From assembly GCA_017311185.1 (NCBI GenBank), contig JAESUZ010003391.1, forward strand, positions 31,680 to 95,679: a stretch of 64,000 bases of DNA, given 5' to 3'. This DNA is from Proteles cristata cristata. Its lineage: Eukaryota; Chordata; Mammalia; Carnivora; Hyaenidae. Within the stretch, counting starts at the first letter, position 1, and each line of letters begins with the position of its first letter. Made by a program: the position numbers and the translations under genes. This document shows, piece after piece, positions 55,771 to 64,000 of the stretch. Under the pieces are notes generated by a model. That model did not search any database, was not told where the DNA came from, and saw only the letters and a program-made list of their open reading frames with translations.

Positions 55771-58700
55771 GTACTACACAGTGTGGGGTACCCAGGCAGG
55801 GGTGACTGAGCCACCTAACACCCACCCACAGGTCTCTTCCCGCTTTCTTTCTCATTTGCAGGCCCAACCTTTAGCTGTGCCTAGCAGGAAGCGGAAGAAG
55901 CCTTCACGGCCAGCCAAGACTCGAAAACGTCAGGTTGGACCCCAAAAGGGTGAGGTCAGGAAGGAAGCCCCAAGAGATGAGACCAAGGCTAATGCTGACA
56001 CAGCCCCAGCTTCACTTCCTGCGCCTGGGTGAGTGTTGGCCTAAAGTGAGCCAAGAGGGTGAGGGTTGTGGTTGGGGGCACACTCAGGTCCCCACACCCA
56101 TGTTTCCCATCCCAGGTGCTGTGAGAACTGTGGAATCAGCTTCTCAGGCGATGGTACCCGGAGGCAGCGGCTCAAGACATTATGCAAGGACTGCCGAGGT
56201 GAGTGGCCCCAGAGCCCTGGGAGATAGAAGTGGAGCAGGCCTGATGTCAGGCTGGGACACCGCTGTCAGGCTTCAGGTTGAATGTTGGATGAGGTTAGAT
56301 ATCTGATGCTCCTTGTCCACTTCTCTTCTTCCCCCTCCCTTTACCCAGCGCAGAGAATTGCTTTCAATCGGGAACAGAGGATGTTTAAGGTAAGCACGAC
56401 CTGCCTCCTCCTCACAAGTGTGTGGTGGGAGCAGGATGTGATGGGGGCCGGTAAGAAGGTCTGAAGGAATGATGATGGATCCACAGGGTGTCAGAATCAT
56501 TTTGTAGGGAGCCAGCTACGGCCAGCAGACAGTAATGTGTTAATGGGGTGTCAGTAGACACAGTGATGAGGTTAACCAGACACCTGGAGACATTGGGGAT
56601 GGACTCTGATGATGGCTTATTAGTAGTCAGCTATAGTGATGAGGCATATGGTGGACTCCTAGACATGGCAATGGGGGCTGAAAACAGACACATAAGGGGC
56701 AACATACCTGGAGCTACTCTGTCTGGGCCTGTGACCTCGCCCCACCCATTCCTGGCAGCGTGTGGGCTGTGGGGAGTGCGAGGCCTGCCGGGTAACCGAG
56801 GACTGCGGGGCCTGCTCCACCTGCCTTCTGCAGCTGCCCCATGATGTGGCCTCGGGGCTGTTCTGCAAGTGTGAGCGGAGACGGTGCCTCCGGATTGTGG
56901 AAAGGGTGAGTTGGGCAGGTAGGGTGGGCCCAAGGCTCACCCTATCCCCTGGCTGTCAGAGCCCTGGCCCCATGCATCATGCCTCTGGCCTCCTTGACAG
57001 AGCCGAGGGTGCGGAGTGTGCCGGGGCTGTCAGACCCGAGAGGACTGTGGCCGTTGCCGAGTCTGCCTTCGTCCGCCTCGCCCTGGTCTCAGGCGCCAGT
57101 GGAGGTGTGTCCAGCGGCGCTGCCTACGAGTGAGTCAGGATGAGGGGGCCAGGGCTGTTGGGGCCAGGGCTGGGGCAGAGCACATTCTGCTGTTAAAATT
57201 GCTACTGCTACTGCTGCTTCTTCCCAGCCTTGCCCACTTCATGTCTTCTTTTCTCCCCCACCCTATGCTCACCTCCCTGGCCTCACCTACCTGCCCCTAT
57301 CTGCCAGCACCTTGCCCACCGTCTCCGTCGCCACCATCAGCGATGTCAACGACGCCCTCCCCTGGCTGTGGCTCCCCCTGCTGTGAGTGCCACACCCTAC
57401 CCTCTGTCTGTCCCACGCATGCTTTCTGTACTCCTTTTGAGGGTGGGGGGTAGATGTGGAGGTCCTGGGTCGGCCTGGTTCCACCAGGCCTGAACTTCTG
57501 TTCTGGCTTTCTCCCAGGGTAAACGTAGCCGCCGCAGAGGGGGCTGTGACTCCAAGATGGCTGCCCGGCGGCGCCCCCCGCGAACCCAGCCATTGCCTCC
57601 AGTTCCCCCATCACAGCCTCCAGAGTCCCCAGAGCTGGTGAGGCCCTGGTGGGCAGGGGGAAGGCACAACTATAACTTTGCCCAGCACCTGCCCTGACCC
57701 CACCCCGTTTGCCTCTGCAGCACCCCAGAGCCCTGGTCCCCTCGCCACCTGCCGAATTCATCTATTACTGTGTAGACGAGGACGAGCTAGTGAGTGGCCC
57801 CACCCTACCTGGACAAGCCTAGACCCTCCCAGGGCACTTGGTTAATTGCAAAGGAGCAGCTGCTGCAATGGGCCTAATAGGGGAACAACAAGACATAGTA
57901 ATGGGTATTAGCAGGGAATAAGCAGACAGCAGGGGAGGGACTAACATGGGATCAACAGGTGCAGTGATAGAGTACTTAATGTCAGATGAATCAACACTCC
58001 AGTGGGGCTAATATAGGAAAGCTAGTGTAGGGAATGGAGTTCACACAGGATGAGCAGATTCAGCAGGCACGGTGCCGGTAGCTATAGAGGGTCAGCAAAA
58101 CGCTGCTGGAGGTGGGGGTCAAAGACGTTGTCTTGGCAACCATTGGTCTAGCAGATGAAGTCATGGATTCTGCATTGGAGCAGCCACAGTCCTAATGCTA
58201 TCAGGCACTGTCCGGTATGGTGATAGTGCCTGGTATTGGACTAGCAGATGCTGAGGTGTGACTAAGACCAGTGCACAGCCACTTCCCTCTGATGGGGCTA
58301 GTGAAGGGACAAGAAGAACAGCACTTGAATATTACCGGTAACCGCACCCTGCCCTTGCCTATCCCCCAGCAGCCTTACACCAACCGCCGGCAGAACCGCA
58401 AGTGTGGAGCCTGTGCAGCCTGCCTACGGCGGATGGACTGTGGTCACTGCGACTTCTGCTGTGACAAGCCTAAATTTGGGGGCAGCAACCAAAAGCGCCA
58501 GAAGTGTCGTTGGCGCCAATGCCTGCAGTTTGCCATGGTGGGTGATGCAGAGGAGTCAGGCGGGTGGGATGAGTTAACCCAGGGCCCCCACTGTCTGGGA
58601 ATGGTGGGCAGGCCTCGTGGGTGGGGTGGGCCAGATGGGTTCTGCATTTTCAGAAGAATGGATGGGATGGTGGGTTCGGCTAATGAGTAGCAAACATTGT

Positions 58701-61218
58701 GCCGGGGTGAACGAATCGACGTGGCACTGGCAGGAGACTAACAGGCTCAATGAGGAGGGCCTCATATGAAAGCAGGTTCTGTGCCGCAATTAATGGGGAT
58801 TAGCAGGCATGTTGATCAGGGCGGGGTGGTCTATCATTGTGTCAGGTGGCCATAACACCCTGTCTTTGTTCAGAAGCGGCTGCTGCCTAGTGTCTGGGCA
58901 GGATCTGAGGATGGGGCAGGGCCACCCCCACACTCTCGTCGAAAGAGACCTGGCTCTACTCGAAGGCCCCGTCCGGGTCAGATATTGAAGACCTCCTTGA
59001 CCGCACCTACGGCCCGACCAGGCCATGCCCAGACTCCAATGAAACAAGAAACAGGCAGTGGCTTTGTGCTGCCCCCACCTGGCACTGACCTTGTGTTCTT
59101 ACGGGAAGGTGCAAGCAGTCCCGTGCAGGTGCCCGGCCCTGCCGCAGCTTCCACAGAAGCCCTGTTGCAGGTGAGGATCCCGTCTTGGCTTGCCCTTCCC
59201 AGTCCTACCCAGCCTTGTGCCAGGAAGCTGGGACCAAGACTGCTGCAATCCTCCTTCACACAGGAGGCCCAGTGCCCTGGCCTGAGTTGGGTTGTGGCCT
59301 TACCCCAGGTGAAGCAAGAGAAGGCGGATGCCCAGGAAGACTGGACACCGGGCACAGCCGTCCTGACTTCTCCTGTATTGCGGCCTGGCTGCCCCAGCAA
59401 GGTGGGGGTCGGTGATGGGTGGTCTGTGAGCAGAGTGATGGTGAGCCATGATGGTGGTTCTTTGAGCAGAGCAACAGATGTGCTGATTGCAGCCTCACCA
59501 CAAAATTACCCCACCTGTCTGACAGATGCCCCACCTTCCCCAGGCAACTAACTTTGCCTGCTTGCTGCCCAGCTAACAAAATGGAACTCTGAGGAATGGG
59601 AAAGGTTTGTAGGCAGAGAGATGGATTTTCTGGGCTGAAATGTGACAGAAGTGGGATTTGTTAGTATGCTGACAGGCTTGCTGATAAGAGACTCTCTTCT
59701 CAGGCCAACCCTGTCCTTCTGACTTCTGTCTGTTTCCTACCTCTCCCAGGCAGTGGACCCAGACTTGCCACGTGTGAAGCAAGAGCCACTGGACCCTGAG
59801 GAGGACAAAGAGGAAGAGAGCAAGGATGACTCCGCCTCTGACTCGGCCCCAGAGGAGGAGGCAGGAGGGGCTGGCACACCCGTGGTCAGTGCTGGGGGAC
59901 ATTTCACCCTCCCCTGACCCTGCTTTAGCCCCACTGGCCATGATGACCCATGATGTTAATTCTTCCCCAGATCACGGAGATTTTCAGCCTGGGTGGAACC
60001 CGCCTCCGGGACACAGCAGTCTGGTTGCCAAGGTGTGCCCCACACAGTGAGGGGTGGTATGGGGTTGGTGCTGGTCAGATATGGGCCCTGAGTGTTAAAA
60101 ATAGAGCCAGCAATTTGGCATAATGGCAGTGGGAGGTAGCAGCTTATATCACTGTGCTGATCATGGTCAGTGAGGGGTTATGTGTAGGACCCCAGAGACT
60201 TTTTCCTGAGATTCAGATTAGGGCTTTCCTTGGGTGTGTGGGGGTGCCGTAGAGAGACAGGGGTCAGTGGTGGTTAAGGACTTGATGCCCTATGATGAGA
60301 TTTGGAAGAAAAGGATAAAAGCCTGATCCACATCTTCCTAAGAAAATCCAGAAGGGGTCAGATTTAATATATAAGTTCTTGTTCCGTGAATCATCATTTG
60401 GGGTTTTGAAGGTGTTTGGAGTCTCCAAGAGATGACAGGTGGGCTGGACAGTGGTGGGTGGGTGGATCTGGGCCCTGAGATGTGCAACTGTGCAATCTTA
60501 GGCTGCTCCTGCACCTCCTGGATCGTCCTCTGTGGACAGGGTTGGGCTGCATTTCTTGAACCTTTCCGGAGCCTGTTGAGGTTATTAAGAGTTTCAGCTG
60601 CTTCATAGAACTGTCCCTGCAGGCCTGGCAATAGTATGAAAGATAGCTTCCCCTAAGGACAGGGCTGGTGGGAGGAGGACGGGAATCCTACCTCCTAAAG
60701 AATGTTCTCAGGCTGTACATAGGGTTCCAGATACAGGCAACATAAACTGTTGGCCTAGGCACCTAGATTCCTTTGTTCCTCCAAGCTAGCTTCTGCAGGC
60801 CAGAAACTCCATCTGTGTTGGGCAGTTACAGAGGTACTGACTGAGTACCTGCCTGGGTATGCTGCAGTGTGAGAGATACCATGGTGAACACAGTGACCCT
60901 GGAAGGCTTCTCCTTCAGGAGACATGGATTCCTGCCTTCAGGGAGCTTACCATCTAAGTAAGGAAACCTGTTTCCTTGTGTGTAAAATCATTATATGTTA
61001 ACGGAGAACTAACAGTTCAGGTGTTTGTAATGGAATATTTTAGCAGAGAGATAAGAGATAAGGGATAATTATGGGGAAATGGATTCCAGGCACACAATAC
61101 TAGGAAATGGTCTTGTGATGCTCCATTTTGCCAAGAGCGAACCTCATTCAACATACAGTCCTGCTCCCTCTTCTCTAGGTCCAAGGACCTTAAAAAACCT
61201 GGAGCTAGAAAGCAGTAG
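53143..61218 (+). CDS. MBD1: MBD1, methyl-CpG-binding domain protein 1 (complete, 15 coding exons plus one cassette)
   Basis: Coding exons: 53143-53252 (exon begins 53118), 55656-55770, 55862-56028, 56116-56198, 56349-56389, 56759-56905, 57001-57129, [57308-57382 optional], 57518-57637, 57721-57789, 58370-58537, 58874-59170, 59264-59401, 59750-59884, 59971-60032, 61179-61218. All are GT-AG and in phase. The product is 606 residues without the cassette or 631 with it, against about 605 for the human form. Order: MBD (1-75), basic linker, Cys-rich CENCGISF module, three CXXC fingers, Pro-rich segment, and a C-terminal repression region with VKQE motifs. Known role: nuclear repressor binding methylated CpG through the MBD and unmethylated CpG through the third CXXC finger, partnering SETDB1 and MCAF/ATF7IP. 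No disabling change seen. Confidence 0.97.
53341..54480 (+). mobile_element. Tigger1/2-like DNA transposon (TcMar) in MBD1 intron 2
   Basis: Begins TATAGTTGATTCTTATTATT and ends with the imperfect inverted complement (...GTGGGAATCGACTATA). The interior has recognisable but broken transposase reading, for example an ISASADWLTHFKG-like stretch near 54015-54050, with frameshifts and stops. Non-autonomous fossil. Confidence 0.8.
56759..57129 (+). CDS. MBD1: MBD1 CXXC fingers 1 and 2
   Basis: Exon 56759-56905 encodes finger 1 (CGECEAC ... DCGACSTC ... CKCERRRC). Exon 57001-57129 encodes finger 2 (CGVCRGC ... DCGRCRVC ... CVQRRC). Both keep the zinc cysteines but lack the KFGG loop, so by family knowledge they are not expected to bind CpG DNA. 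Each finger sits on its own phase-0 exon. Confidence 0.95.
57308..57382 (+). CDS. MBD1: MBD1 alternative cassette exon (25 codons)
   Basis: Flanked by the acceptor CTGCCAG and donor GTGAGT, 75 bases long, phase 0 on both sides. It encodes HLAHRLRRHHQRC and a Pro/Ala-rich tail, with no stop. Human MBD1 has known isoforms with a similar insert after finger 2. Skipping or including it keeps the frame. Use here is inferred from splice sites only. Confidence 0.7.
57800..58350 (+). repeat. Degenerate minisatellite-like sequence in the MBD1 intron before CXXC finger 3
   Basis: A phrase of the form GGGGCTAATAGGGGATCAGCAGG(C/T)(A)CAGTGATGG recurs with drift (for example near 57870, 57910, 57945, 57995, 58045, 58195). 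Similar phrases appear in the introns at 56460-56750 and 58680-58830. No ORF. Confidence 0.45.
58370..58537 (+). CDS. MBD1: MBD1 CXXC finger 3 (CpG-binding type)
   Basis: Fifty-six codons: [28 protein letters not shown]. The KFGG loop is present, so this finger should bind unmethylated CpG, unlike fingers 1 and 2. It closely resembles the CXXC1 finger at 46788-46967. The donor is GTGGGT. In human, this exon is subject to isoform choice. Confidence 0.94.
58874..61218 (+). CDS. MBD1: MBD1 C-terminal exons: repression region
   Basis: Exons 58874-59170, 59264-59401, 59750-59884, 59971-60032 and 61179-61218. The segment is Pro- and acid-rich, with three SUMO-consensus-like motifs: MKQE, VKQEK and VKQEP. 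In human MBD1 such lysines are SUMO sites that regulate partner binding. The final exon adds SKDLKKPGARKQ and stop TAG (61216-61218), after a 1.1-kb intron. Confidence 0.92.
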
Positions 61219-61690
61219 ACTGGAGGCTTCTGCAGACTGTAGGATTCAAGGTGATAATTTACAGACTGGCTTTATGACAGACAACACTGATCTACTCAGA
61301 GCTGGACCATAGACCGAGGGGCATATGTAGGATTCAGTAGGAACTGGAAAAACCTACCACCAAACCAGAGAATCAGGCCGGCCTGTTCAGTACTTTGAGC
61401 TTATAGAGGAAGTAAGGAGGAAAGGAAGAGAAAGAATAGAAAGTTGTTGCAGCTGCTCCAACTGGTGCAAATCTCAGGAGCTTGACTGTGACCAGAAGTG
61501 CGGATATTATGGATGGGAGAATCTGGGGTGGAGAGGGGATGTAAAGGCCACCACAAAACAGCCTATACAAGCCATCTTCATAAATAATTTTTCAGTGGCT
61601 TCTGGATGAGACCTGGCAGTGTTTCTGAACATTTCCATTTCCGCAGAGAGACAGCATTTGAAAATGTGAATAAATGAGGAAAGGAACTGC
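61219..61690 (+). terminator. MBD1: MBD1 3' UTR with probable poly(A) signal
   Basis: The first AATAAA after the stop codon in a plausible setting is at 61669-61674 (GTGAATAAATGAGG). If used, the 3' UTR is about 470 bases. An alternative longer 3' end cannot be excluded. Confidence 0.6.
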
Positions 61691-61882
61691 TATTTGGTTA
61701 GTTCCTCCTACTGATCTATTTTATTTAATTCTGAAATCTTTTTAGGAAAACAATGATTTTTGCCCATTTTTGCATATGGGAAAACAGACTCAAAGAAGTT
61801 AAATAACTTGTCCAGTGTCAAACAGCTAGTATCAATAAGCCTAGAATCAGACCCAGGTCGTAAAAACCTTGTTTAAGCCACC
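61690..61882 (-). mobile_element. MIR, reverse orientation
   Basis: ATGGGAAAACAGACTCAAAGAAG, AAATAACTTGTCCAGTGTC, ATCAGACCCAGGTCG: the MIR complement, just after the MBD1 poly(A) signal. Confidence 0.78.
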
Positions 61883-63083
61883 GAACTATAAGCCGTAATA
61901 CTATATTCAATATTGTATAATATTATAGTGACAGAAGTTTTTAGTGACCTTGAAAACAAGGTGGATTACTCTAAACAGAACAAATCCTTTACACTGCTGC
62001 CTCTAGCATGGTTTAGGGAAGTGCTGAGGCTTTTTGGATGGGGTCACCTTGTCTCAACACCCTGGCATCCAAGAGACTGGGTTCTTCCCAGGACTTGGGT
62101 GTTGTATAATATTCCACAAACACTAAAGGACGTCCTTCCCTGGTGGTCACTGTTCATTTCGCTTGTTACCCTCCTCCTTGGCTACAGCAGTCTTCAGAAG
62201 TACAGCTGCCAGCTTGGCTCATCTTTGCTGACAACGTACCTCCCTTTCCCAGTGACGACTTTTGTGCTTGGTTTCTGCTTTTGGCCCCTCTCTGCTAGGA
62301 GTATGAATTCCTGCTTCCAAGTCCTGCATAAGGGCCAGTCTTGGCTCAGCCCTGCCTCATTTCCCAGTTTTTCATAAAGTGCCAAAAAATATAGGCCTGC
62401 AGTTTGTTACTTAGCCAGCTTTACAGGGCTGTGACCGAGTGCATGCCTCCTTAAGTTTTGTAGCTTTCTGGTTTCCCCTGCCTTACTCTAGTCCCTGCCC
62501 TGCAGTTTTAGGTAATTCATATGAAGATTAGATATTTCCCTACCCATAACCCTTTCTGCTGCCCTCCTCGGCTGCTTCCTTTGCCTTACCTACCTGAGCC
62601 AGAGTCAAGACTGGATAATTTACTGATACTGTTTTGCTCTCCCCAGGACCCAGCCACCCAACCCTAGTATTCTGTACTGTCCTAAATGAAATTTATTTGA
62701 TGGGCATTCAGACTCCTAAGAGTCTGGTTACAGTGTGTATCAAAGTAGGATTGGAAAAGCAGCGCCATTAATATAGAGATTATATATATATGTATATGTA
62801 TGTATATGTATATATATGTATATTGAGGGACTTGTAGGGATTTGACCTTATGTAGTAGTGGGAGCTGGTTAAACAGTCTCTGTAAGGCTGTTGTCTTTAC
62901 ATCTAATGCTGGAGCTTGAAGTCTGCAGGGCAGGCAATCGGGAAGGGAAGATGGATGTAAAGTGTGGGAGACGGAGGACACTTTGGCGCGTAGGAGCACG
63001 AGCACGAGCACGAGCTGGAACCGGAACCGGCGAGGATGGCCTAGAACCCATGTCAGTCTCTCACCACCTCCAACTTCGATAAT
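61883..63083. other. Downstream flank of MBD1
   Basis: A 154-codon frame at 61913-62377 has no recognised motif. A small CpG-containing patch at about 62985-63035 with repeated GAGCAC words is of unknown meaning. Confidence 0.45.
62780..62824. repeat. (TA)/(GTATA) microsatellite
   Basis: Alternating TATATA, GTATAT and GTAT words downstream of MBD1. Confidence 0.9.
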
Positions 63084-63310
63084 GTGGGTGTCCTGCAGAA
63101 GAAGCTGGTGCCCTTCATCACAGAGTTAAATACTCATCTGACCCAGGAATTAGAGACGCTGAAGGAAGATCCCAGGGAAAGTGGAGCAGCTGCAGGCCTG
63201 GCTGCAGGCCTGACTGCTGCCCCACACCAACGAGGTGAGCCAGCAGATAAGTGACAACATGTGTGAACTGCAACAGTGCCTGGTGCCGCGCACCAACCTT
63301 CCGAGTGTAA
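63084..63310 (+). pseudogene. APOA4: APOA4-like pseudogene fragment
   Basis: Reads LQKKLVPFITELNTHL, then an amphipathic helix ending ETLKED. A one-base frame change near 63168 and an in-frame TGA near 63213 follow, then LPHTNEVSQQISDNMCELQQ. This matches two successive 22-residue apolipoprotein A-IV repeats. Only about 75 residues are present, without signal peptide or the C-terminal repeats. Frameshift and stop make it non-functional. Origin by retrotransposition is likely but no poly(A) tail is clear. Confidence 0.75.
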
Positions 63311-64000
63311 AAACGGTGTGCTGCTGCTTGACTTCTGCCCTCCAGTTACCATGCAAAATGTCTCTTGTGGCCCATCCTAACCGGAAGCATACGGGGAAGG
63401 GAGTTCTGGGAAACGTAGCCTAGTCAAGGTGACACATTACAAAGCCACCCTGCCATGAATCAGCTCCCAAGGGTCTCACTGCTCACCTGAGGATAACTTG
63501 ATAAAGCTACGTTGCTGAAAATGCAAAGTTGGAAGACCATGGATTTCATGGTGACCCCAGCAAGTACAGAAATTCTGTCAAGCCCACCCAGAAAAAACTT
63601 GCTGGTCTCGGCTATTTTTGTATCATTCATTCAAGTATTGAGAACCTGGCCCATGGTAGGCACTGTACTTGATACTGGGATACAGAAATGAAAAAGATAT
63701 AGTCCATGCAATTTAATTAAATACATCAATATGTATTACCGGTGGTGAATGGATATCCAACTTTATCATGGAATTTCATGGTGAAAATCTAGAGTTCAGG
63801 AAACTGTCAGGAGGACAGCCCTTGCGTGAACCTTGTTGGGGCACAATAGGAATTGGAAATAATATAAATAGTTTTTATCTCTGAGCTGTTCTATTTTAAA
63901 ATTATTTTAAAATGACTTTTATTGTCCTGTTTACTGTTTTATATACTTAGTGTTTATTTGGGGAGTGTCTTGGTGGTGGTAACTGTTAACTCCGAAAAAG
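63311..64000. other. Window end, no feature recognised
   Basis: A+T-rich non-coding sequence. No exon of a neighbouring gene could be identified. Confidence 0.5.

Noticed and set aside
55348..55809. 153-codon frame before the second MBD1 coding exon
   Set aside because: Read-through of intron 2 into exon 55656-55770; the acceptor CCCAG at 55651-55655 and phase with codon Ser37 define the true exon.
61913..62377. 154-codon plus-strand frame downstream of MBD1
   Set aside because: No domain, no promoter or splice context, and partly low-complexity hydrophobic; likely chance.
62960..63050. Small CpG patch as promoter of the next gene
   Set aside because: Too short and too few motifs to call, and no first exon of a known neighbour could be read after it.
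1..64000. CRISPR arrays, bacterial operons, phage or plasmid features
   Set aside because: Spliced vertebrate genes and carnivore SINEs throughout; the repeats found are dispersed transposons, microsatellites or degenerate minisatellites without a spacer-repeat pattern.

Overview
This is a piece of mammalian nuclear genome, almost certainly from a feliform carnivore (a cat or close relative). About 29 copies of the tRNA-Lys-derived carnivore SINE (felid SINEC_Fc type) lie across it, with L1 3' ends of carnivore type, MIR, MER5A, MER20 and Tigger fossils. Protein-coding genes have GT-AG introns, CpG-island promoters and AATAAA poly(A) signals. Nothing prokaryotic, viral-genomic or CRISPR-like is present.

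Layout. SKA1 lies on the minus strand at 1.37-15.3 kb: six coding exons that join into a complete 255-residue protein, with a CpG-island promoter. From 15.5 to 44.5 kb is a repeat-rich interval with no recognisable functional gene. It holds SINEs, nested L1s, a MaLR-type LTR, Tigger-like DNA transposons and a retro-pseudogene of SLC7A6OS (30.1-31.7 kb). CXXC1 (CFP1) lies on the plus strand at 44.9-50.48 kb, with 15 coding exons and 656 residues. MBD1 follows head-to-tail on the plus strand at about 51.5-61.7 kb, with 15 constitutive coding exons plus one 75-base frame-preserving cassette; the protein is 606 or 631 residues. A broken APOA4-like fragment lies at 63.08-63.3 kb. The gene order SKA1-CXXC1-MBD1 and relative strands match the human 18q21.1 neighbourhood, seen here in reverse orientation.

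The genes. CXXC1 and MBD1 are neighbouring CpG readers with opposite outputs. CXXC1 binds unmethylated CpG through its CXXC finger and brings SETD1A/B H3K4 methyltransferase to CpG islands. MBD1 binds methyl-CpG through its MBD (and unmethylated CpG through its third CXXC finger) and represses. SKA1 is a mitotic kinetochore-microtubule coupler. Its promoter carries a textbook CDE/CHR pair (GGCGG, 4 bases, TTTGAA), which fits G2/M expression.

I found no previously undescribed biological system. The least-explained signals are non-coding: a roughly 95-base tandem repeat with YY1-like cores upstream of CXXC1, a 20-base GC-box tandem repeat at the SKA1 promoter, a degenerate roughly 60-base repeat filling MBD1 intron 1 (with look-alikes in other CXXC1/MBD1 introns), and an L1 inserted with a 12-base target duplication into an older, oppositely oriented L1. 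Exon boundaries were set by hand from reading frame and GT-AG sites and were checked by codon phase; transcription starts are not determined.
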